Positions 28,570 to 35,433 of a DNA stretch of 64,000 nt are shown here, in pieces (position 1 is the stretch's first letter; every line of letters begins with the position of its first letter). The notes below the pieces were generated by a model. That model did no database searches, was not told where the DNA came from, and was given only the letters and a program-made list of their open reading frames with translations. The position numbers and the translations under genes were made by a program. The stretch lies in the NCBI RefSeq assembly GCF_019645815.1, contig NZ_CP080997.1:3538880-3602879 (forward strand), in the 5' to 3' direction. Origin of the DNA: Mycolicibacter heraklionensis (GTDB lineage: Bacteria > Actinomycetota > Actinomycetes > Mycobacteriales > Mycobacteriaceae).

Positions 28570-29217
28570 TCATACCGAAGCGATCACAAGCGCGGCAGAT
28601 ACCGGCATTCGGGCGCGACGTAGCACCCGCACGGACTCGGCCAGGGTGGCCCCGGTGGTCACGACGTCGTCGACGACCAGGACATCGCCCGCTCCGGAGA
28701 GATCCGACAGCCCACGCCGACGCAGCAGTACTCGACCGGCGATGTTGCGTTCCCGAGCGCCGCTGCCCAGGCCGACCGAGTCACGGGTCAGCTCCCGCAT
28801 CCGCAAGGCCGGCACGACCGTCACGCCGCACTGGTGACCTGCCACCGACGCCGCGATCCGCGCGATCGGATCGCCTCCGCGCCGTCGGGCGGCGCTGCGG
28901 CGGGTGGGCGCCGGGATGATCGTCAGCGGCAGGTCCACCATCTGCCAGCACAGCAGCCGCTGCAGCGCTACCCCCAACGCCGATGCCAGCGGAGCGATGA
29001 GGTCGCTGCGTCCCCGTTCCTTGACCGCGACGATCGCCTGCCGGCGGGCACCGGCGTAACGGCCCAGTGCGAACACCGGTACCTGCGGATCCAGCCGCGG
29101 GGTGATCACCCGTGGTTCGTCCGGCCCGACGGCCAGCTGCGCGGCGCAGACGGCGCACCACCGGCTCCCGGGTGCACCGCAGCCCCCGCACTGCAGGGGA
29201 AGCACCGCGTCAAGCAC
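28570..29217 (-). CDS. ComF-like phosphoribosyltransferase family protein
   Basis: This protein of about 215 residues begins MLDAVLPLQCGGCG. A small zinc motif is formed by CGGC and WCAVC, and a phosphoribosyltransferase fold shows the PRPP loop VLVVDDVVTTGATLAE near the C-terminus. I chose the GTG at 29217 because homologues start at this leucine-rich segment before the first CxxC. The frame to 29394 overlaps the upstream gene in another reading frame. The family is linked to DNA uptake in competent bacteria and is of unknown role in mycobacteria. It corresponds to Rv3242c. Confidence 0.82.
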   Translation of the reverse strand: MLDAVLPLQCGGCGAPGSRWCAVCAAQLAVGPDEPRVITPRLDPQVPVFALGRYAGARRQAIVAVKERGRSDLIAPLASALGVALQRLLCWQMVDLPLTIIPAPTRRSAARRRGGDPIARIAASVAGHQCGVTVVPALRMRELTRDSVGLGSGARERNIAGRVLLRRRGLSDLSGAGDVLVVDDVVTTGATLAESVRVLRRARMPVSAALVIASV

Positions 29218-29263
29218 ACATCGATGCTGGCCCCGGGGTGTGACAAGTGGGGCCAAGCCGGGC

Positions 29264-29917
29264 CTAATCCCCGGCCAGGTCGGCCGACAGGTCGGCCACC
29301 GCCAGGCCCTCGGGCGCCTGGACCTCCACGATCGGCTCGGGGCGATCGTCGAACTCCAGGCGCAGCGCACGGCAGATGGTGGCGTGCATGTCATACATGC
29401 AGGTGATGTAGGTCAGCTCCATGATTTCGCGGTCGGACAGGTGCGCCTGCAGCACCGCGAAGATCGCGTCGGGCACCCGCCCGCCGTCGTAGACCAGGGC
29501 ATCGGTGTAGGCCAGCACCGCCCGCTCGATCCCCGAGAAGACGTCGCTGACCTGCCAGGACGGCAACGCGGCGATCTTCTCCTCCGACATGCCCAGCGAA
29601 CGCATCTGTTTGCAGTGCTGGGAGAAGACGAACTGGCTGCCGCGCGCATAGCCGGCACGGGCCTGGCCGAGCTCGCGCAGCAGCGGGTCCAGCGAGGCGT
29701 TGCGATACAGGGCGAATCCGCGCACGGCGTGGGAGAACACCTGTGGTGCCTGGGCGAACACCGTCCACCAGTCCCCCGGCGTGCCGTGGATGGTGCGGTG
29801 GCCGCCGGGGCCGGCCGGAGCGGCGGGGTCTACGTCGGCCCCGAACAGCCGGTCGTAGAAGAACAAGATCTGCTCGTCGGTCACTTCGGCGCGCGGGATC
29901 TCGCGGAGTCGGGGCAT
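29264..29917 (-). CDS. AhpD/carboxymuconolactone decarboxylase-like protein
   Basis: This protein of about 217 residues is all-helical, with the AhpD-like segments WWTVFAQAPQVFSHAVRGF and AVLAYTDALVYDGGRVPD. In AhpD-type enzymes a CxxC pair and a nearby His drive peroxide chemistry. Here the site reads SQHCKQMR, so only the second Cys remains and the His is missing. The ATG at 29917 has GGAC upstream. It diverges from the NO reductase operon across 164 bases that contain possible DosR boxes. Its role is unknown, and a redox link to NO metabolism is an inference from position. Confidence 0.75.
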   Translation of the reverse strand: MPRLREIPRAEVTDEQILFFYDRLFGADVDPAAPAGPGGHRTIHGTPGDWWTVFAQAPQVFSHAVRGFALYRNASLDPLLRELGQARAGYARGSQFVFSQHCKQMRSLGMSEEKIAALPSWQVSDVFSGIERAVLAYTDALVYDGGRVPDAIFAVLQAHLSDREIMELTYITCMYDMHATICRALRLEFDDRPEPIVEVQAPEGLAVADLSADLAGD

Positions 29918-29963
29918 GGCGGTGTCCTTTCCGGCCCGCAAACGGGCCGCTACTACGGCATGT

Positions 29964-29994
29964 CGTACTTTGGTGTCAAGGGGCATTTAGTCCA
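29964..29994. promoter_or_regulatory. Candidate DosR boxes upstream of norB
   Basis: GGGCATTTAGTCCA (29981-29994) matches 11 of 14 core positions of the DosR consensus GGGACTWWAGTCSC by my count. CGTACTTTGGTGTC (29964-29977) matches 9 of 14. The start-to-start distance is 17 bases. DosR promoters often have tandem boxes. The sites lie 88-118 bases before the norB start and 47-77 before the divergent AhpD-like start. Confidence 0.45.
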
Positions 29995-30032
29995 CAGAGA
30001 AACTAACGCCAGACCCCAAATTCGTGAGGGCA

Positions 30033-30070
30033 CTAACAGTTTCGCGAATTTTCATCCTCGATACTGTTAG
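30033..30070. repeat. Inverted repeat before norB
   Basis: CTAACAGT (30033-30040) and ACTGTTAG (30063-30070) are perfect 8-base arms separated by 22 bases, ending 11 bases before the norB ATG. A TTCGCGAA palindrome begins the spacer (30041-30048). This may be an operator for an NO-responsive regulator or a leader hairpin that affects translation. Confidence 0.4.
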
Positions 30071-30081
30071 CGTCCCCGTCC

Positions 30082-32415
30082 ATGAGCACCGATGTGACAC
30101 AAGTGGGCACGCCCGCCGGCAAATCCGGCCGTGCCGAGGCACTGATCGGCAAGGGTTGGGCACAGGGCGTGGCCCTGGTCATGATCTTCGGTTTCCTGGT
30201 GATGGGCATCCTGGCCTACCGCACCTACACGGCGTCGATGCCGATGCCCGACAGGGTTGTCACCGAATCCGGCCAGGAGCTGTTCTCCGGTGCCGACATC
30301 ACCCGCGGCCAGCAGCTGTATCAGGCCCGCGGCCTCATGCAGTACGGCTCGGTGCTGGGCCACGGCGCCTATCTGGGGCCCGACTACACCGCCGAATATC
30401 TGCGGCTGGCCACCGAAGACGTCGCCGATCAGTTCAAGGCACAGGGCGTGGCGAACCCGCATGACGACGTGGTCGCCGAGTTCCGGACCAACCGCTACAA
30501 CGCCGACACCAAGACCTTGGTGTTCACCGACAAGCAGGTCCGGGCGTTCAACGACATCGAGAAGCACTACGCCGACTACTTCGGCGAAGCCTCCACCAAG
30601 TACGGCCTGCTGCCGCACATGATCACCGACCCCGGCGAGATCCGGGACCTGACCTCGTTCTTCGCCTGGACCGCGTGGGCCGCGGCCGCGGATCGGCCCG
30701 GCCACAACTACAGCTACACCAACAACTGGCCCTCGGAGCCGCGCGTCGACAACGGCCCGACCGGGTCGGTCGTGGTGTGGTCGGTGCTGTCGCTGATCAT
30801 GCTGCTCGGCGGCATCGGAGTCATGTTCACCGTCTACGGCCGCTGGAGCCAGAACATCGGCTGGCACGGCACCGAGATGACCAAGCTGGAGTTCCGCCAG
30901 CCCGGCGAGGTGCCGCTGACCCGCTCGCAGCGTGCCGCGATCTGGATCTTCGCCGTCGTCGCAGTGCTGTTCCTGGCCCAGGTCCTGCTCGGCGGGGCCG
31001 TCGAGCACTATCGCGCCGATCTGTCGGAGTTCTACGGGATCGACCTGGCGAAGATCCTCCCCTACAACCTGGCCCGGACCTGGCACCTGCAGCTGTCGCT
31101 GTTCTGGACCGCGGCGGCGTTCCTGGCCGGCGGGATCTTCTTGGTGCCGTTCATCACCCGCCGCGAACCCAGTAAGCAGTCGGTACTGGTCTACGGACTG
31201 CTCGGCGCGCTGGCGGTGGTGGTCTTCGGTTCCCTGACGTTCGAGGCACTCTCGATCTTCGGGGTGATCAAGCCGGGCACCGTGTTCTCTCAGCAGTGGG
31301 AGTTCCTGGACCTGCCGCGGTTGTTCCAGGTGCTGCTGATCGTCGGCCTGTTCTTGTGGATCGTCATCATCTGGCGCGGCATGCGCGCGAAGCTGGCGAC
31401 CACCTCGAAGATGAACCTGCCCTGGATGTTCTTCTTCACCGGGCTGGCCATTCCGACGTTCTACGCGGCCAGCCTGCTGGCCGGCAGTGAGGCACACTTC
31501 TCGGTCGCCGATTTCTGGCGGTTCTGGATGGTGCACCTGTGGGTGGAGGACTTCCTGGAGCTGTTCACCACCGCGATGGTGGCCTACATGTTCGTCCAGC
31601 TCGGGGTGGTGCGCGAACGCGTCGCGCTGCTGGTCATCTTCCTCGACATCATCCTGTACTCCGCCGGCGGCGTGATCGGCACCATGCACCACCTGTACTT
31701 CTCCGGCACCCCGGTGGAGCACATGGCGATGGGCGCCTTCTTCTCGGCCGCCGAGGTCATCCCGCTGACCTTCCTGACCGTGGAAGCCTGGGCCTTCCTG
31801 CAGCTGGGCGCTCGCCAGGAGGCCGGCGGCGAGAACAACTTCCCGGCTCGCTGGGCGGTGATGTTCCTGGTCGCCGTCGGGTTCTGGAACTTCCTGGGCG
31901 CAGGCATCTTCGGGTTCCTGATCAACCTGCCGGTGGTGTCCTACTACGAGATCGGCACGGCGCTGACCGCCAACCACGCCCACGCGGCGATGTTCGGGGT
32001 CTACGGCATGCTCGCGGTGGCACTGGCGATGTTCGCCTTCCGGTACGTGATCCCGGCGGATAAGTGGCCGAACAAGCTGGCCCGAATCTCCTTCTGGAGC
32101 ATGAACATCGGCCTGGCGTGGATGGTCTTCGTCACGCTGCTGCCGCTGGGTGTGCTGCAGTTGTTCCACTCGGTCAACGCCGGCTACTTCGAGGCACGCT
32201 CACTGGGGTACATCACCAAGCCCGGCAACGCGCTGCTGGAATGGATGCGACTGCCCGGCGACGCGATCCTGATCGTCGGCGGCGTGCTGCCCTTCGTCTG
32301 GATCGCGTGGATCGCGCTGCGCAACTTCCGCTCCGGCGAGACGGTCGACGAGTTGCCGGAGCACCCGCTCTACACCGAGGTCGCCGCGGATTCCGCGGCC
32401 GCGAGCAAGGACTGA
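30082..32415 (+). CDS. norB: Quinol-dependent nitric oxide reductase (qNOR)
   Basis: This 777-residue single-subunit reductase turns two NO into N2O with electrons from the quinone pool. The first 230 residues hold an N-terminal helix and a periplasmic domain fused in qNOR in place of cytochrome NorC. The catalytic part has about twelve more helices with heme and FeB ligands in TWHLQLSLFW, VHLWVEDF, GTMHHLYF and ANHAHAAMFGVYG. It leads an operon with the Cys-rich protein and the slipin. It sits beside devR-devS, unlike H37Rv, which has no norB. It probably protects against host or denitrifier NO. Confidence 0.95.
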   Translation: MSTDVTQVGTPAGKSGRAEALIGKGWAQGVALVMIFGFLVMGILAYRTYTASMPMPDRVVTESGQELFSGADITRGQQLYQARGLMQYGSVLGHGAYLGPDYTAEYLRLATEDVADQFKAQGVANPHDDVVAEFRTNRYNADTKTLVFTDKQVRAFNDIEKHYADYFGEASTKYGLLPHMITDPGEIRDLTSFFAWTAWAAAADRPGHNYSYTNNWPSEPRVDNGPTGSVVVWSVLSLIMLLGGIGVMFTVYGRWSQNIGWHGTEMTKLEFRQPGEVPLTRSQRAAIWIFAVVAVLFLAQVLLGGAVEHYRADLSEFYGIDLAKILPYNLARTWHLQLSLFWTAAAFLAGGIFLVPFITRREPSKQSVLVYGLLGALAVVVFGSLTFEALSIFGVIKPGTVFSQQWEFLDLPRLFQVLLIVGLFLWIVIIWRGMRAKLATTSKMNLPWMFFFTGLAIPTFYAASLLAGSEAHFSVADFWRFWMVHLWVEDFLELFTTAMVAYMFVQLGVVRERVALLVIFLDIILYSAGGVIGTMHHLYFSGTPVEHMAMGAFFSAAEVIPLTFLTVEAWAFLQLGARQEAGGENNFPARWAVMFLVAVGFWNFLGAGIFGFLINLPVVSYYEIGTALTANHAHAAMFGVYGMLAVALAMFAFRYVIPADKWPNKLARISFWSMNIGLAWMVFVTLLPLGVLQLFHSVNAGYFEARSLGYITKPGNALLEWMRLPGDAILIVGGVLPFVWIAWIALRNFRSGETVDELPEHPLYTEVAADSAAASKD

Positions 32416-32417
32416 GC

Positions 32418-33065
32418 ATGAGCGGGCCGGCGACATGGGTATGGCTGGTTGCCGGCTACGCGCTGCTGCTGCTCTCGTTCGCCTGGGGTTTCGACCACAT
32501 GGCCAAGCGGACCTCCGAGCGCGCCGCCCAGTGGCGCACCGGCAAGTTCGTCTACCACGAAGACCATGACGCGTGGAAATGCCCGGAGGATCAGTGGCTC
32601 TGGCCGAAGTCCTTCGACCCGGAGAATCGGGTGATGCGGTACCGGGCGACGCCATCGATCTGCAACTCGTGCCCGGTCAAGGACACCTGCACCACGTCCA
32701 GCCACGGCCGGGAGATCACCCGGGCGGTCGACCCCTGGCCGCACTCCGAGACGGGCCGCTTCCACCGTGGCATCGCTTGTGCGGTAGCAGGTTTCGGGAT
32801 CGTGCTGCCGGCGGCCACGTTGTTCGTGAACCACTCTTCCGCCGACGTGTTGGTGTTGGCGGCGACGATCCTGGTGGTGGGCGCCGGTAGCATTCCCCTG
32901 CTGCGGCACCTGTGGAACACCCCGAGCAACGCCCCGGACGACCGGCCACACCGATCCGTGGCCGAAGAGCAGGCTTTGAAGGTCGAAGCCGCGATCGACC
33001 GGTACTCCACCCGGTGGGGCGGCTTTTCCGACGATGCATCGACCAGGAGGCAGCAGCTCAAGTGA
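32418..33065 (+). CDS. Cys-rich membrane protein of unknown function in nor operon
   Basis: This 215-residue protein starts two bases after the norB stop. It has one N-terminal transmembrane helix (about 6-22), a cytoplasmic-like loop, and two more helices near 118-138 and 143-162. The loop carries Cys55 (KCPEDQ) and Cys82-x2-Cys85-P-x4-Cys91, a four-Cys arrangement suited to zinc or an iron-sulfur cluster. The stretch YRATPSICNSCPVKDTCTTS resembles the Cys motif in IS1182-type transposase tails, here inside a membrane protein. Its stop overlaps the slipin start. A role in qNOR assembly, electron transfer or NO sensing is possible but unproven. Confidence 0.7.
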   Translation: MSGPATWVWLVAGYALLLLSFAWGFDHMAKRTSERAAQWRTGKFVYHEDHDAWKCPEDQWLWPKSFDPENRVMRYRATPSICNSCPVKDTCTTSSHGREITRAVDPWPHSETGRFHRGIACAVAGFGIVLPAATLFVNHSSADVLVLAATILVVGAGSIPLLRHLWNTPSNAPDDRPHRSVAEEQALKVEAAIDRYSTRWGGFSDDASTRRQQLK

Positions 33066-33850
33066 GCGAAGGTCTGATCACCGTACTGGCGCTGGCCATC
33101 GTCGCACTGGCCGTGCTGGCATATTTCGCGCTGAACGTGGTACGCGAGTACGAACGCGGCGTGGTGTTCCGGATGGGTCATGCGCGCCCGCTCTATCAAC
33201 CCGGACTGAAGTTTTTGTTCCCCTTGGTGGACAAGATGATTCGGGTTGATCAGCGGGTGGTGACCCTGACCATTCCCCCGCAGGAGGTGATCACCCGTGA
33301 CAATGTTCCGGCCCGGGTGAACGCCGTGGTGATGTTCCAGGTCACCGACCCGCTCAAGGCGATCATGGAGGTGGAGAACTACGCCGTGGCCACCTCGCAG
33401 ATCGCCCAGACCACGCTGCGTTCCCTGTTGGGGCGCGCGGATCTGGACACGTTGCTGGCGCACCGCGACGATCTCAACGCCGACCTGCGCACGATCATCG
33501 ACAAGCAGACCGAGCCGTGGGGCGTGCAGGTGCGGGTGGTCGAGATCAAGGACGTGGAGATCCCCGAGTCGATGCAACGGGCGATGGCCCGCGAGGCCGA
33601 GGCCGAACGCGAGCGCCGGGCGAAGGTGATCAACGCCCGCGGCGAGCTACAGGCTTCCGAGGAACTCAGCCAGGCTGCCGAGCGGCTCTCGCAGAACCCG
33701 GCCTCGCTGCAACTGCGTTACCTGCAAACCCTGTTGGAACTCGGGGCCGACCAGAACTCCACCGTGGTCTTCCCGCTGCCGGTGGACATCATCACCCCGT
33801 TCCTGGGCGGCGCGGCCGAGGCGCTGCGCGCCGCCAAGCGGAACACGTAG
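33062..33850 (+). CDS. Slipin/stomatin (SPFH-domain) membrane protein
   Basis: This 262-residue protein has one N-terminal membrane helix (about 5-25). The SPFH domain follows: REYERGVVFRMGHARPLYQP, DQRVVTLTIPPQEVITRDNV, SLLGRADLDTLLAHRD. A charged coiled coil (AMAREAEAERERRAKVINA) ends the chain. Such proteins form ring or microdomain assemblies. The usual NfeD partner is absent. The GTG at 33062 overlaps the preceding stop as GTGA. Co-transcription with norB suggests a scaffold for the reductase, which is an inference. Confidence 0.88.
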   Translation: MSEGLITVLALAIVALAVLAYFALNVVREYERGVVFRMGHARPLYQPGLKFLFPLVDKMIRVDQRVVTLTIPPQEVITRDNVPARVNAVVMFQVTDPLKAIMEVENYAVATSQIAQTTLRSLLGRADLDTLLAHRDDLNADLRTIIDKQTEPWGVQVRVVEIKDVEIPESMQRAMAREAEAERERRAKVINARGELQASEELSQAAERLSQNPASLQLRYLQTLLELGADQNSTVVFPLPVDIITPFLGGAAEALRAAKRNT

Positions 33851-33876
33851 CAGACCGGCGTACGCCGCGACATCAA

Positions 33877-34647
33877 CTAACGCGCCACCATCCCGCCGTC
33901 GGCATGGATGGTCTGGCCGGTGATGTAGCTGCCCGCATCGGACACGAGAAGCAGTACCGGACCGACCATTTCGTCGGGCTCGGCAATGCGCTGTTGCAGC
34001 GTGGAAGCCCGCAACGCCGCGATGAACTCCGGCGGGTTGTTGCGCACCATGTCCGTGTTCACCGGCCCGGGGGCGATCGCGTTGACCCGGATCCGCGACG
34101 ACGCCAGCTCAGCCGCCATGGAGCGGGTGAAGGACACCAGTGCGGCCTTGGCAGCCGAGTACATCGCCGTCGCCGGTGAATAGATGAAGGCGCCGGCCGA
34201 CACCACGTTCACGATTGCGGCATGCTCGCTCTTGCGAAGATGCGGCAACGCCGCCTGAACCAGGAAAACCGGTCCCTGCAGATTGACCGCGAAAGACTTG
34301 CTCAACGCCTCCGGGGTGATCTCGGCCAACGGCAGCGCGAGCGCATTGGCAGCGTTGTTGATGACGATGTCCACCCCGCCGAACCGCTCGACCGTGGCGT
34401 CGACCAGATGCTGGATCGCATCGACATCACCGAGGTGGGTGGGCACACCGATGGCTTCGGCGCCGGCCTCTCGCAGTTGCTCCGCGGCACGCTCACAAGC
34501 CTCGCTCTTGCGGCTGGCCACCGCCACGTTGGCGCCGGCAGCGGCCAGTCCGTGCGCGAGCGACAACCCGATACCACGAGTGCCGCCTGTCACGATCGCG
34601 GTGCGTCCGGTCAGGTCGAACAACGCGTTGAGGACGGGCCTGTCCAT
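33877..34647 (-). CDS. SDR-family oxidoreductase
   Basis: This 256-residue classical SDR has TGGTRGIG at about 18-25, NNAAN at about 93-97, catalytic Ser in VVSAG and Tyr-X3-Lys in YSAAK. It ends with GQTIHADGGMVAR, as in FabG-type enzymes. The ATG at 34647 follows a strong AGGAG. It diverges from devR across 144 bases and converges on the slipin gene. In H37Rv the position upstream of devR holds the universal-stress gene Rv3134c, which is absent here. Substrate is unknown. Confidence 0.87.
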   Translation of the reverse strand: MDRPVLNALFDLTGRTAIVTGGTRGIGLSLAHGLAAAGANVAVASRKSEACERAAEQLREAGAEAIGVPTHLGDVDAIQHLVDATVERFGGVDIVINNAANALALPLAEITPEALSKSFAVNLQGPVFLVQAALPHLRKSEHAAIVNVVSAGAFIYSPATAMYSAAKAALVSFTRSMAAELASSRIRVNAIAPGPVNTDMVRNNPPEFIAALRASTLQQRIAEPDEMVGPVLLLVSDAGSYITGQTIHADGGMVAR

Positions 34648-34716
34648 TGGAATCTCCTCTGTCTTGGCCGAAGCGCATGAAGCGTAATTCACGTCCGACG
34701 AGCGCCCCTCCGGCGG

Positions 34717-34733
34717 TTCGGGGCTTAGTACTC
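34717..34733. promoter_or_regulatory. DosR-like half-site upstream of devR
   Basis: TTCGGGGCTTAGTACTC at 34717-34733 matches the left half of the DosR box (TTSGGGACT) at all but one position, with a weak right half. It lies about 60 bases before the devR GTG and could serve autoregulation, which in M. tuberculosis acts mainly from the Rv3134c promoter. Confidence 0.3.
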
Positions 34734-34791
34734 TGTGAATCCGCGGGTCACGCCGCTACCGTGGTCAGTGGCTCAGCGGAGAGGACGCGAT

Positions 34792-35433
34792 GTGATCACA
34801 GTCTTTCTGGTAGACGATCACGAGGTGGTACGGCGCGGCCTGATCGACCTGCTTGGCGCCGATCCCGAACTGGACGTGGTCGGCGAAGCCGGCTCGGTGG
34901 CCGAAGCCCTCGCCCGCATACCCGCGCTGAGCCCGGACGTCGCGGTGCTCGACGTCCGGCTGCCGGACGGCAACGGCATCGAACTCTGCCGTGACCTGCT
35001 CTCCCGGATGCCCGAGCTGCGGTGCCTGATCCTGACCTCCTTCACCTCCGACGAGGCGATGCTCGATGCCATCCTGGCCGGTGCCAGCGGCTACATCGTC
35101 AAGGACATCAAGGGCATGGAGCTGGCCCGCGCGGTCAAGGAAGTCGGTGCTGGACGGTCGCTGCTGGACAACCGCGCCGCAGCCGCCCTGATGGCCAAGC
35201 TGCGCGGCGCCGCCGCCAAACCCGACCCGCTGTCCGGACTGTCCGAACAGGAGCGGACACTGCTGAGCCTGCTCGCCGAGGGCCTGACCAACAAGCAGAT
35301 CGCCGACCGGATGTTCCTGGCGGAGAAAACCGTCAAGAACTACGTGTCACGGCTGCTGGCCAAACTGGGCATGGAGCGTCGCACCCAGGCCGCGGTCTTC
35401 GCCACCAAACTCGAGCGCGCGCGGAATGACTGA
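34792..35433 (+). CDS. devR: Dormancy response regulator DevR (DosR)
   Basis: This 213-residue NarL-type regulator turns on the dormancy regulon under hypoxia, NO or CO. Every key residue of the M. tuberculosis protein lines up: Asp8-Asp9, phosphoacceptor Asp54, Thr82, Lys104 in the receiver, and Lys179, Lys182 and Asn183 (EKTVKNYV) in the DNA-recognition helix. I chose the GTG at 34792, preceded by GGAGAGGA, giving MITVFLVDDHEVV. The longer ATG frame at 34735 crosses the promoter. The gene overlaps devS by eight bases. In H37Rv this is Rv3133c. Confidence 0.96.
   Translation: MITVFLVDDHEVVRRGLIDLLGADPELDVVGEAGSVAEALARIPALSPDVAVLDVRLPDGNGIELCRDLLSRMPELRCLILTSFTSDEAMLDAILAGASGYIVKDIKGMELARAVKEVGAGRSLLDNRAAAALMAKLRGAAAKPDPLSGLSEQERTLLSLLAEGLTNKQIADRMFLAEKTVKNYVSRLLAKLGMERRTQAAVFATKLERARND

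Noticed and set aside
29218..29394. N-terminal extension of the ComF-like protein
   Set aside because: It overlaps the AhpD-like gene in another frame and lacks homology; the family starts just before the first CxxC.
30067..32169. 700-codon minus-strand open frame opposite norB
   Set aside because: Antisense shadow of a well-conserved qNOR; its Gln/His/Asp-rich sequence has no domain.
34735..34791. ATG at 34735 as devR start
   Set aside because: The DevR sequence begins at the GTG at 34792 after a good ribosome site; the extra residues have no counterpart in DevR.
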